Shown: positions 46,720-57,714 of the stretch, in pieces
Layout of the letters: each line of letters begins with the position of its first letter
Numbering within the stretch: position 1 is the first letter of the stretch
Assembly (NCBI GenBank): GCA_036365455.1
Contig: JAWQUS010000004.1
Location: 5,835,501 to 5,899,500, forward strand
Direction of reading: 5' to 3'
DNA: 64,000 bases
From: Macrosoma leucophasiata
Taxonomy: Eukaryota; Arthropoda; Insecta; Lepidoptera; Hedylidae
The notes under the pieces: generated by a model
What the model was told of the DNA's origin: nothing
Databases searched by the model: none
Seen by the model: the letters and a program-made list of their open reading frames with translations, nothing else
Made by a program: the position numbers and the translations under genes

Positions 46720-47335
46720 TAAGATATTTTGCCTTTGTTACAGTTATTACGAGGCTACACTTTACCATCTGACTGGAACACGATAGTGCTGAACACTACC
46801 ATTTGGCGACAGATAGATTAATACCTACTCAATACTTTAATGCACCATAATGTACAACGGTAGGTGGAGTTACATTAGCATTATGGACCCTGTTGGGCAA
46901 CGCTAAGTAGGAGAGAGGAGGATTGATATTCAATCAAATACTTATTATTTTAAACCAGCTTATTCGAAGGGTCCGATTACTCCGGGATTAGGTTAACGGT
47001 CACAAAACTCAGTATAGGTAATATAGGTTAACCTATAGGTAGTATAGTAGGTATACAGTACAGGTAACCTATTAACCTAGTCCCGGAGAGAATAAGCTGG
47101 TTTAAAATAATAAGTATTTAATTGAGTATCAATCCTCCTCTCTCCTACTTTGCGTTGCCCAACAGGGTCCATAATGCTAATGTAACACCACCTACCGTTG
47201 TACATTATGGTGTATTAAAGTATTGAGTAGGTATTAATCTATCTGTCGCCAAATAGTAGTGTTCAGCACTATCGTGTTCCAGTCAGATGGTAAAGTGTAG
47301 CCTCGTAATAACTGTAACAAAGGCAAAATATCTTA
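46720..47335. repeat. 616-bp palindrome, arms about 270 bp
   Basis: 46720-46996 and about 47067-47335 are inverted copies. Blocks include TAAGATATTTTGCCTTTGTT, CCATCTGACTGGAACACGAT, CATTATGGACCCTGTTGGGC and CTTATTATTTTAAACCAGC, each found inverted in the right arm. The arms contain RepA sequence at their outer parts. The left arm has 14 bp (GAAGGGTCCGATTA) absent from the right. A 70-bp centre holds TAGGTTAACCTA. Confidence 0.9.
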
Positions 47336-48015
47336 TGGTCGAAGAAGTCGCCGGCGTCGAGAAGTAAGGAACACTAAACCTTACCACGTGCGTCGTCAAT
47401 AATAATAACCAGATATGCCAATTTGGTGAGTGACTTGCACGTTTGTTATTGGGGTGTTTGATCGGGGGGGATAGGTAAGGTAGATACCATAAATAAGATG
47501 GGACGTGTAAATAGTCCACACCAGGTGGATTATAAATCGTAAGTATACGTAGTATGGAACTCTGCTAAGTGAATAACATTGATCTTGACGAATAAGTTTT
47601 TCTTTTTCTTCATTTATTATCATTGAAGGAATTGAAAAATTTTATGATTATTATGTTTTAACCTAATAGTTTAAAGTTTAATTTTTAATTTACTATTAAT
47701 ATATGATTTTGCTTCTACTATATGTAATGGTTATTCGCTCTAGGTAGATAGACGTTTTGAAAGTATCTGTAAAGATCTATTCGAAATAAAAATATTTTCT
47801 ATTTCTATTTCTATACCTAGTATCATCACTCTCAAAATTTCGGCACCAGATCACCTATCCCTCCGGATCAAACACTCCAATAACAAACGTGCAAGCCACT
47901 CACCAAATTGGAGACTGTACCGCTGATACCGCAGATCTGATTATTGATATTGACGACACACGTTATCAGGTTTCGTGTTCCTTACTTCTCGACGCCGGGG
48001 TCTTCTTCGACCATA
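47334..48015. repeat. Second inverted pair, arms 142 and 162 bp
   Basis: 47334-47475 and 47854-48015 are inverted: TATGGTCGAAGAAG, GCGTCGAGAAGTAAGGAACA, AATTTGGTGAGTG and GCACGTTTGTTATTGG recur inverted. It begins exactly where the first palindrome ends. The right arm has about 22 bp more. Confidence 0.85.
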
Positions 48016-48191
48016 AATTGATCTCCACCAGCTTATTCGGAGGGTCCGATAACTTCGGAATTAGGTTAAAGGGCACAAAACTCAGTGCAAATTCACAGAT
48101 TTTTAATTATTATAAAATCGTGTGTTCACATTCGACAGGTAAGAGAGTAAATACCTATATTATTAGATACCATAATTTACTGATATTTTAA
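47823..48191 (+). CDS. Candidate exon in the compound palindrome
   Basis: An open frame reads through the right arm (NTPITNVQATHQIGDC, LIIDIDDTRYQVSC, LLLDAGVFFDHKLISTSLF) and on to SNSQ-type sequence. It meets a strong splice donor, ACAG/GTAAGA, near 48139. Two segments recur with coding-like conservation: SNTPITNVQxTHQIG on minus at about 47400-47470, and TSLFxGSDxxGIRLxxTKLS on plus at 46954-47013 and 48028-48087. I recognise no family. It may be a transposon-captured gene piece, an element ORF or chance. Confidence 0.3.
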   Translation, partial: SSLSKFRHQITYPSGSNTPITNVQATHQIGDCTADTADLIIDIDDTRYQVSCSLLLDAGVFFDHKLISTSLFGGSDNFGIRLKGTKLSANSQIFNYYKIVCSHSTGKRVNTYIIRYHNLLIF

Positions 48192-48284
48192 TTTTATTTT
48201 TACTCTATTTTTATTTCTTATTTTTGTAAGAATTCGTTTATAGTTACTTAGGTATTACGATGGTGCCTAGAAGACAGACCCATT

Positions 48285-48585
48285 CATCACCATGAAGATG
48301 TCCACTGCTGGACAAAAGCCTCCCCATTCGTGGGATATTCCATAATCGCCACGGTTGGCATGTAGATTAGCGATCGCAGTGGCGGTAGTTTTATAGCAGG
48401 ATGATGCTACCCATCTTGCGTTATGGCACTTACTACTGCTTCATTACAACGGTTTGACCGCCATTGTTCGGTTGACTGATTGCACTGGTGGAAGGATTCT
48501 CTTCCAGTGGAAGAAAATTTTTCCGCTTGTGAGCGGTGGGGTCGTCACGCCCCAACGCCAGCGAAGGCCCATTGAGAGTAGGTAA
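48285..48585 (-). mobile_element. SINE-like fragments, minus
   Basis: 48285-48425 is the inverse of the 15600-15745 family (GATGTCCACTGCTGGACAAA, TAGCGATCGCAGTGGCGGTA). 48426-48585 is the inverse of the 4893-5190 unit (CCATTGTTCGGTTGACTGAT, GGGTCGTCACGCCCCAACGC). The same order at 62900-63105 shows that they form one element. Confidence 0.65.
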
Positions 48586-48589
48586 ATAT

Positions 48590-50264
48590 AGAGAACCGTG
48601 AGACTCAGATTTAGATAGGCAGATATGACCATTATAATTATCTATTACAAAACAATTTTTCAATCTTTATTTGGCACATAATAAAACTCCCCTGTCACGT
48701 CCCCATTGCGTATACGCATGCTAAAACTGCGAGTGATCCGAGTCGTCAGCTAGCCGGCACGTACCGTCCCGTTGTCGTTCTGTCACACGGCTTCTATTAT
48801 TCATCAGATTGTTGATAGTCATACATAAGTTAGGATTTTAATGCTTATACTAAATATTTGAAACACTGAATTTTTTTTAGGGTTCCGTAGCTAATTTGCA
48901 AAACACGGAACCCAACTCAAACTTAGCATTTTTTCAACATTAAACACATAAAAGAGTTTTGGCGGGAACCTTGAAAGAGGCGTGTGGTGCTCTTATTTTA
49001 TTTCATTTTCTTAGTGTATTTTTGAGTTATATTAAATAAAGTTGGTGGTATTTTGTTTGATATAGGCCTATTACAGTGCCCGTGTGTAGTGAAATAGAAT
49101 AACAGTGCGAAAACACGGCTTTTCAGTTTGCCTCCAAAACTTCATTTGAAATGTTCTGGTAAAGTAGCCATCGCTTTACTCGAATTAGTGACTGTGACTA
49201 GTGTGACTCTGACTGACTGATTTATAATTGGCCGACTGACTCTTACTTTTACGCTGCTTGCGAATACGAAATATCATTTTACTTGACACTGGCAATATGC
49301 GTAATAGCGATTCCATTATACTAAAATAAAAAAAAAAAAAACAAAAGTTTATAACAAGTCTTTGAAAATGACATTGAGGTTTGTAAAATCATTTTTCTCT
49401 AAGTCAACTGTCATTTTTAATATTTTTTTTGTAAGTGCCTTTCTTTCAAGCGAATTCTATCCATAAATTCAAAATTATTCAATTAAATATAAAACAGTAA
49501 AGTAAGTATTCAAATGAAGATAATATATTTTTGATTGAATGAACTTTGTTAGTAGAAATATTTATTTTCTTTAAATGGAGACTATAGTGTGGAATTAAAA
49601 AAAAAGGCAAAAAAGTTCAGAATATTATTTAGCCTGGTCTAGTCTAAATAATAGTTTCGGTCTAGTTTCACTGCCTTTTGGGATGAAACTTTATCACTTG
49701 TCACACTTAATATGTAGTCATACCTAATATTATACATTTATCTACTTCGTTTATTCATAAGTCAATCGATACTACAATCATATAAAAAAGAAAAAAACAT
49801 AAAAAAAAAAGAATTCCAAACTTGACGTATACCTAAACAGGAAACAAAACAAAATTATAATACCGTTTTATTCATAAAGTTTCTATTTTCTATTACACTC
49901 ATTAATTTTATAATCACATAATCAAAAAAATGATTGGGAGCCATATTGCATCTAAGTCACTGATGAATATGTTTGAATATAGTTTTTTATGAGAAAGCAT
50001 TAAAAATTCAATTTTCTATAGTGCGTAGAGATGCAAACTAAGTATCGTTTAGGATGTATCGATATATCGTAGTTTCAGAATAAACATCGCTTAGCAAACG
50101 TCGATATTACGGAATATCCATGTGTTTGGAATATCCTTTAAACTAAGTTTAAATTATTACTGTTTTATTTGTTGTTTTTATGTTTCCTTTTGTGTTGTTA
50201 GTTTTGCATAATTCACGCCAATTCGCCTTGTATGGGGGCGTTGATAATGAGATATATCGTTGCA
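48590..50264. other. Stretch without a supported gene
   Basis: AT-rich sequence. ATCGATA-like motifs occur at 50050-50110. No exon or repeat family is secure. Confidence 0.4.
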
Positions 50265-50370
50265 TCCCTAACCGGCACATGATAGTGCTGAACACTACTA
50301 TTTATTGGCAAATAGAAAAGGTAATGCAGCGGTGCCTATGCCCACGCGCTCTGTCACTGGAGCTCTACCA
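50265..50370 (-). mobile_element. RepA fragment
   Basis: The 5' third of RepA on minus: GATAGTGCTGAACACTAC on plus, then CTCTGTCACTGGAGCTCTAC. Confidence 0.65.
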
Positions 50371-50394
50371 ACTAATCTACTCTGTATGGATGTG

Positions 50395-50735
50395 TGGATG
50401 CGGCAGGATGATTACCATTATCCATATCACATACTTTGAAAAGACCCCACTGAGTTTTGTTTTGGCAGGTTTTTTTTCAGTAATGTGGGCTTTGGAACTC
50501 TGCCAGTGAATGACAAAGAATGTCCCATATTTTTTTGTTTAGTCTTGTCTTGCCGATTGTAAAAGGGAGTATGGTACTTTCTGTTCTTCTGTACCCATTT
50601 TTATTATTAAGTATTTTTACATATTTATCAACGTATCAGTTGTTATTCGCTTTAATTTTTAATTTTGTTATTTGACCTATCACAAGCAAATTCTATTATT
50701 TACAAGTGATAAAATAAATTTTTGAGTTTGAGTTG
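50395..50735 (+). mobile_element. LINE 3' UTR copy
   Basis: It matches 17560-17930 inverted: ACTGAGTTTTGTTTTGGCAG, AATGACAAAGAATGTCCCAT and ACAAGCAAATTCTATTATTT, ending TTGAGTTTGAGTTGGAGTTT. No coding part is present. Confidence 0.7.
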
Positions 50736-50739
50736 GAGT

Positions 50740-52342
50740 TTGATCCAGCAGCATCCACGCAGAGTATCGATACTTTAGAAATATCGATACAGGTATATTT
50801 GGAATCCCTAATTATGCGACAATAGAAGTAAATTCTTGACCGAATCTTTTGCCTTGTACCCCCCATACATTTATCTTTAATTAAGTAAAATACTCATTAT
50901 GATCTATTTCATAAAACATCTCAATTAATGATTGCTTAAAAATTTTAATTTATACCTTATTATGGTTAGTAGAGTTCATCTATTTTGATTTATTAGTACG
51001 GTGTGTTTAAGCAAGTTTTATTATAAGTTTTAGTACAGATTACTTTGTTTTTTGTGCAGATTTTCAAGCTGAAGTTTGTGTCTCGCGGCTATTTTTTTTT
51101 TCAAAGTTTTTTTAATACTTTTATCTATTTGTTGATTTCAGTATGCTTTTTTATTGTATGTAATTAAATAACATTCGCGATTTGAGGATATCTAACGATG
51201 ATATCATTATCTTAGTAACTCGCAAGTTTAGTATTACAAATGTAAATACAAGAAAGGGAAAATAGTGTAATGAAATAATTATTTTCTGTCTACAAATATT
51301 TCTTGTATGCAGTAGGTACTAAAAAAACTAGGTACTTCACAAAACCAGGGAAAATATAAGGTTTCATATCTATCTATCTACGGAACTTTAGTTTTGGTGC
51401 TACAAACTACCTGTAACAATATCTAGCAACTAATACTATTCATTATATAATATTACGTAGTGTGAGTTAGCAACAGAAGTACATAAATACCTGGATGTTG
51501 TACTCGTATAAAGCAAAACGTTTCACTATACACAAATAACAATACTGTAAGATGCATTATCTATCACATAATTAACAGTTTTTTCGATACAAATTGCTAA
51601 TAGACTATTCGCAGTACTTATAGGTACTTATTATTTAAATAATCATAAATGCAAACTTAATTTAATTTGGTGCAATAGAAACAGTAGGTAAGTTAGAGGG
51701 TAGAAACGAATTAACGAATCAACTCACGACTCGTCATCTAGTGCCCGGCTGCGTCGGCAAAACATGGCATGGTCCGGCTGGATAGGGTTGCCAACCCTAC
51801 TATATAATATATTAGTATCCTACTATTTTAGGTGTCAAACTTCTAAGTACTATTTATAAAATATATTATTGTAGGTAAACGAAGAAGTAGTAAAAAAAGA
51901 CGAGTCCCTATTATCAAAAACGGAACACACTCTTATCATAGCTTTAAGATTTTCTGAACGATGACTGGTACGCTGCGCGTTTGATTGCTGCCAGAACTTG
52001 GGGTAACGTAAACGTGTATTTTTTTTATTTTACCGACGTTCTGGCTTTAAGTAGGTACATTATATTTTATTTCTTAATTAATTTCCTAACTTCTAACCTC
52101 CTTATTCATAAACGTATTTTAGCTAAAGTGTTGCTAATCTCTCCTTTGTCTTTTTCTATCCTGCACATTTGACAATGCAACTGACAAAGACAAAGCATTC
52201 TATAGCTAAAACGTATGTAATGTACGTTTATGAATGAGGGGGTTAATCCAAAAAAATTAAAATTTGGGTCAAAAAATTTCGCATCCATAGCTTAAGTGAC
52301 TTGGAATGTGAACTAAGAACTACTAGACTAGAGACAACTAAA
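50740..52342. other. Stretch without a supported gene
   Basis: AT-rich sequence. An ATCGATA pair lies at 50765-50800. Nothing else is recognised. Confidence 0.4.
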
Positions 52343-52387
52343 GAAAGAAAATTTGACTTCAGGCGGACTGAAGTCAAATTTTCTTTC
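52343..52387. repeat. Perfect 20-bp hairpin made of SINE A tails
   Basis: GAAAGAAAATTTGACTTCAG (52343-52362), loop GCGGA, exact inverse (52368-52387). The arm is the GAAGTCAAATTTT tail motif of the type A SINE, here head to head. Confidence 0.85.
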
Positions 52388-52851
52388 CATTTTTCTTTAA
52401 AAATAATCAAATGTAGATTATCACTGAATATGTATAGAAGCACATGCGCCACTAAACGGGATCCTGCATGGAACCGAAAAGATATGTGGCCAGAGAATAT
52501 GTAATAATACAACACGTGGCTGTGTGAAAGCGCTGGTATGTAAAGTAAATGCATAGTAAATATCTATTTATTCCATTACTAACTTATTACATTTATTCTA
52601 GTTTCTATCAATTGTTGTTTAGAAATTGAATAACAATTTCTAAACACCTCATTATTTTTAAAATAAGTGAAACGGAATGTCAAGTAAACCATAAAATAAT
52701 GGACACACCATTATTTTAATGCGCCGTATGTATGTAATTTATTCATTGTGAATATAGTATACTTATTAAAGTAATGACAGTTGTTTTAATCGCGTGCGCA
52801 TGAGTTGAATGTTTTAGATTTTTATATTGACATTTTAATATTTATTATCGG

Positions 52852-54093
52852 GACACTCGACGCACAGCGTCCCGACGCCCAGCGTCCCAACGTCGAGCGT
52901 CCCGATGTCGAGCGTCCCGACGCCCAGCGTCCCGACGCTCAGCGTCCCGACGCTCAGCGTCCCGACGCCCAGCGTCCCGACGCCCAGCGTCTCGACGCCA
53001 AGCGTCCCAACGTCGAGCGTCCCGATGTCGAGCGTCCCGACGCCCAGCGTCCCGACGCCCAGCGTCCCGACGCCCAGCGTCCCGACGCCCAGCGTCCCGA
53101 CGCCCAGCGTCCCGACGTCCAGCGTCCCGACGTCCAGCGTACCGACGCCCAGCGTCCCGACGCCCAGCGTCCCGACGCCCAGCGTCCCGACGCCCAGCGT
53201 CCCGACGCTTAGCGTCCCGACGCCCAGCGTCCCGACGCCCAGCGGCCCTACGCCCAGCGTCCCTACGCCCAGCGTCCCTACGCCCAGCGTACCGACGCCC
53301 AGCGTCCCTACGCCCAGCGTCCCGACGCCCAGCGTCCCGATGCCCAGCGACCCGACGTCCAGCGTCCCGACGTCCAGCGTCCCGACGCCCAGCGTCCCGA
53401 CGCCCAGCGTCCCGACGTCGAGCGTCCCGATGTCAAGCGTCCCGACGCCCAGCGTACCGACGTCCAGCGTCCCGACGCCCAGCGTCTCGACGCCAAGCGT
53501 CCCGACATCGAGCGTCCCGACGCCCAGCGTCCCGACGCCCAGTGTCCCGACGCCAAGCGTCCCGACGCCAAGCGTCCCGACGTCGAGTGTCCCGACGTCG
53601 AGCGTCCCGACGCCTAGCGTACCGACGCCCAGCGTCCCGACGCCCAGCGTCCCGACGCCCAGCGTCTCGACGCCAAGCGTCCCGACGTCGAGCGTCCCGA
53701 CGCCCAGCGTCCCGACGCACAGCGTCCCGACGCCCAGCGTCCCTACGCCCGGCGTCCCGGCGCCCGGCGTCCCGACGCCCGGCGTCCCGACGTCCGGCGT
53801 CCCGACGCCCAGCGTCCCGACGCCCAGCGTTGCGACGCCAAGCGTCCCGACGTCGAGTGTCCCGACGTCGAGCGTCCCGACGCCTAGCGTACCGACGCCC
53901 AGCGTCCCGACGCCCAGCGTCTCGACGCCAAGCGTCCCGACGTCGAGCGTCCCGACGCCCAGCGTCCCGACGCCCAGCGTCCCGACGCACAGCGTCCCGA
54001 CGCCCAGCGTCCCGACGCCCAGCGTCTCGACGCCAAGCGTCCCGACGTCGAGCGTCCCGACGTCGAGCGTCCCGACGTCGAGCGTCCCGACGG
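52852..54093. repeat. CpG-rich minisatellite, 15-bp unit, about 83 units
   Basis: The consensus CGTCCCGACGCCCAG has three CpG per unit. The phase is kept without a single indel across about 1.24 kb; units differ only by substitutions (GTCGAG, GCCAAG, GTCCAG, GCTTAG, GCCCGG variants). Because 15 is a multiple of 3, long frames open in several registers on both strands (VGTLGVGTL, PTPSVPTPS, RRDAGRRDA types); these are artefacts of the repeat. A higher-order duplication of about 270 bp (18 units) links 53581-53720 and 53851-53995. Confidence 0.95.
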
Positions 54094-54318
54094 ACGTTGG
54101 GCGGGGCACAAGTCTCTCCCCTTTTTGGGGGGAGGCCTGGAGCTTACTCCATAAGACTTCTCCAAAGCGGGTTGGTGGAGATACGGGTCAGTGGCCAACT
54201 CTCTGTCGGATATTTTCAAACCGCCCATAAGGCCTCCGACAAGGTTTAACGACTGCTATCTATCGATAGCAACCGGAACCGACGGATTGACGTACCCTCC
54301 GAAGCACGGAAACCAAAC
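54094..54318 (-). mobile_element. 5S-headed SINE, truncated
   Basis: The tail side (GGGCACAAGTCTCTCCCC-like) abuts the minisatellite. The body has CTATCTATCGATAGCAACCG, and the sequence ends after CGAAGCACGGAAACCAAA without the 5S-like head. Confidence 0.75.
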
Positions 54319-54325
54319 CAGCATA

Positions 54326-54451
54326 CCACCAACTAACCGAGGGCCACCCTTCCCCTGTTTTCTCACGCAATACCTACTAGATGTACTGCAGTAGGTACTA
54401 GATGCATGGCGTGATAAAACAGGAGAAGGGTGGCCCTTGGTTAGTTGGTGG
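54326..54451. mobile_element. Foldback element with 43-bp arms
   Basis: 54326-54368 and 54409-54451 are inverted with 3 mismatches (CCACCAACTAACC and AGGGTGGCCCTTGGTTAG). The 40-bp loop itself folds (TACCTACT/AGTAGGTA). It adjoins the truncated SINE. Confidence 0.85.
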
Positions 54452-54597
54452 GATGGTGGTTTAGCACAAAACCAACCAAATACATGTCGCGACCACGCGT
54501 AATGTTGGGTTTCAGTAATAGTTTTCAAAAATAGTGTTAATTTATTGGCCTCCAATTTTGTACTAAAGTTTGAAATAAATGTGAAGAGATATGGAAA

Positions 54598-55195
54598 AGA
54601 GGTCGTCTAGCAATGAGTCCGGGATACACGCCAGTTGTGTGCAGTTTGCGAAGGGCTCGTGTCGCGGGTGTCGGCGATGGTATCGCCGAGCTCGGGATTC
54701 CACTGTACTGGGCTCGCGTAGGATTCGCCTGCCAAACATAGTAAAGTAAAACATTACGCATATAAACGAATAAATAAAACTAGTTTTCGGATTTATCTCG
54801 CATATATTGAACTAAAATGATTATTTAAAATCGAAACCGACGTTTCGGTCGCTTTTCAGCTTCCGTGGTTTCGGGCAGACTGAGGTGGCATTTGTCGGAC
54901 AGCAGTTTGAAAAATTATTATGTGCAGCTACGTCCATCTATTTCGCAAACGTCTTAAGTAGCGTTCAGGATTAACACAAAAGTTACTAGTTGTATCTTGA
55001 GGTCTTACAGGCTGTTGCGGTTGGGCTTTAATTCTACTGAATCCAATACTCAGTAGTATTAAAGTCCAACCTATTCTGTTATTATACTGTTGCGGTCGTC
55101 TAGCAATGAGTCTGGGATACACGCTAGTTGTGTGCAGTTGGTATCGCCGAGCTCGGGATGCCACTGTACTAAGCTTGTACAGGATTTGCCTGTCG
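54598..55195 (+). repeat. Direct repeat pair around a foldback arm
   Basis: 54598-54735 and 55086-55195 share GGTCGTCTAGCAATGAGTC, GGGATACACGC and GGTATCGCCGAGCTCGGGAT. The second copy lacks about 31-48 bp in the middle. Between them lie the 54778-54880 arm of the GCGACCGA family (minus) and an imperfect stem at 55018-55070 (GTTGGGCTTTAAT). Confidence 0.65.
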
Positions 55196-55199
55196 GATA

Positions 55200-56540
55200 T
55201 CGGATATAATTATTAACATTGTCTTTTATAAGTAAACTGATTTCCAAATGAGAAACGCTTTCAACCCGCAATTGTCTGTTATGAAATGTGTTATTTATTG
55301 CTTAGTACTTGCTCGATAATTTTAGCTCAATCAATCCTTATTGCCGTCTATCAATTGATATTGTACCTATATAATTGTTTTCCAAAGTGTTGTATTCACA
55401 TGATTCAGAGAGATTGTTTTCAGTTGATATCTACATGCCTTTTTTCCCCACTTCCTTTATTATCATCAACGACCACTACGATAGATCCAATTTTATTCTG
55501 CGGATTTATTTCACGAAATAGTTTATAGGTTGCGCCGGCGCAACGTTATAGCCAAGCGAACTTAACATTATGCACACAATAGCCGCCGATACGTTACCGC
55601 TCCCAGGCCAACAGTCACGCTTCCCCTCTGTTCTTGAAAATCTGCATAAGATATCTGTTTTATTCTGGAGCTGTTTTTATTCTAATGACATTTCAAATGC
55701 ATTGCTTAATTGGTTTTTTTTTGTGTAGGGTATACCTATTAACTTACCTAACTTACATACTAATATTATCTAATATTTCCAAGCTATTTTACATTGTACT
55801 CGTACCTTTTTTTAATTTTTCTATACTTACAACGTCAGTCAGTTAACCCGACTTGATTTATCTTTAATCTATACTAATAGTTATTTCTTAAAATTCCTTT
55901 TGAAGCATATTTAAAAGTATACTGAAAACGCGGTCGAATTTCAAAGTCGCCCGCATACCTATCACCTTTCACGTTTCCTTCAAGGTATACTTTTTTCTGT
56001 TTTAAAAATAAAACACAAAAATAAAACACTAATATGAATTAATAGATGCACAAGTCGCTCGTATGAGTAACGTTAGATTTTGAGGTAAAAAAACGATTTG
56101 ACATGCTCCACATATTTGTTTTTGGACTATGAAAAATCGCTTTCGCGACGGTCTGCGGTCGGGTCGGTTTTTAAGTAATACGAATTTGTTCGCATTACGT
56201 TTGAGTGATTTCCCGGTTTTTTGATTTTACGCAGCTGCCTCCACACGTGATTTTTGTTTCGTAATCCTGTGGCAACGACTTTGTTAATGTCTCTATTTTT
56301 ACAGCTTATTGCGTAATTTGTTATGATTATTGTTTGTGCTATTGGTAATTAGATGTTATTTTGGTTTGCCTTTATATTTATAGTTTTGTGTGGGATGTTC
56401 ATTCTGGGATCTTAAAGCCAATCCTTTAATGAGTTGCTTGTAGTTTGCAAATGTGTTTTATGAATGAAACAAAGTTGTCAGGGTTGGCATGGCAACTCAT
56501 GTGAATTTAGACCTTCGGTTTTTAAGCCAATATATAATAG
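55200..56540. other. Stretch without a supported gene
   Basis: AT-rich sequence with chance frames only. Confidence 0.4.
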
Positions 56541-57140
56541 ACTGAAGCGCGCAAGGCCCCGCGGCTAGTGTAGATCACAGGCGATCTACTCAGTTAAGCA
56601 TTACGGGCGCGGTCGGGAGTGTGATGGGTGACCGCTAGCACACCGCGGACACTCCGCCAAAATTCCATACAAACGCTTAATTTGGTATCTATCCATCAGT
56701 GACGTGTATTTATTTACACGCGCACCTGTGTGTTTAGCACGTACAAATACCAACCGTCGCCCATAAGAGAGGAAGGGGTTGTGTATGTGTGCAAATCGGG
56801 CGGGACGTCGAAGTGTCCATTCTATACGTAGTATTATTACATATTCTCTGCCGTTAGTGGCAAATTAAAATGCGCGTTTCCGTGCTTCGGAGGGCACGTT
56901 AAGCCGCCGGTCCCGGTTACTATCGATAGATAGCAGTCGTTAAACCTTCTCGGAGGCCTTATTGAAAGGAAGGCGGTTTGAAAACATCCGATAGCGGGTT
57001 GGCCACTAACCCGTATCTCCACCAATCCTCATTGGAGCAGCGAGGTGGGGTAAGCTCCAGGCCTACCCCTCCAAAAAAAAGAGAGAGACTCGTGCCCAGC
57101 AGTAGGACGTATATTGGGTTGCCATTATTATTATTATAAT
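56541..57140 (+). mobile_element. 5S-headed SINE split by repeat P
   Basis: The SINE head (GTGTAGATCACAGGCGATCT, GTTAAGCATTACGGGCGCGG, GATGGGTGACCGC) and body (TTAGTGGCAAATTAAAATGC, TATCGATAGATAGCAG) are separated by 216 bp of repeat P (56639-56854). TAG lies on both sides of the insert, a possible 3-bp duplication. The tail GCAGTAGGACGTATATTGGG is complete. Confidence 0.8.
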
Positions 57141-57714
57141 AGACTGTAGTGTTCCTTACCAACCATGTGGTATAATACCACCATACTGGTTTGCCACCAT
57201 CATTACAAAATAATTAAAGTTACATATACTTATGGTGCAGATAAACAAGAATGGAGACAATTTTTTGACTATTTTCGCAAACAAACACCTAACTGCAATC
57301 ACAACAAACACTCACATTTTCGACATAGACAATGCGTAATTTCGCCCAGCGGCACGAAAAGGTGCCTAAGGCGCTCCAGTGTGTCCTTTTATGCCCGCTC
57401 ACGGTGTGTCTTTTACGTGGAACCATTGTTTGGCTAACCCCTAGTTTTCACTAAAAACATTAAAAATGACGATGTTTCGCGACTCGTCGCATAAAGTATC
57501 TATGTATTGCGATAAATGTCTTGTTGGTGCTAGCGCAGCGTTCGATCTGCTGTCGAACCTATCATTTTAACATGTTTTATGTGAATGTTTCATCAATGCA
57601 CGGTTGGTAACACTTCTTTACATTATTCTTCGTAAGAGCAGCCTAAAGGCATCTACAAAGAAATAACAGATCTACATGTAGATGGGTTTGCCACTTCCGA
57701 AGTCAGAACACTTT

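Noticed and set aside
46720..47335. Treating the palindrome only as two RepA insertions
   Set aside because: RepA explains only the outer part of each arm; the inner about 180 bp of arm sequence is not RepA and is also inverted.
52835..54249. Several very long open frames (up to about 440 codons) on both strands
   Set aside because: They are translations of a 15-bp tandem repeat in several registers. The unit length is a multiple of three, so frames stay open without coding.
57165..57437. A 90-codon Cys/His-containing frame
   Set aside because: The Cys and His spacing fits no zinc-finger pattern and no homology is recognised.
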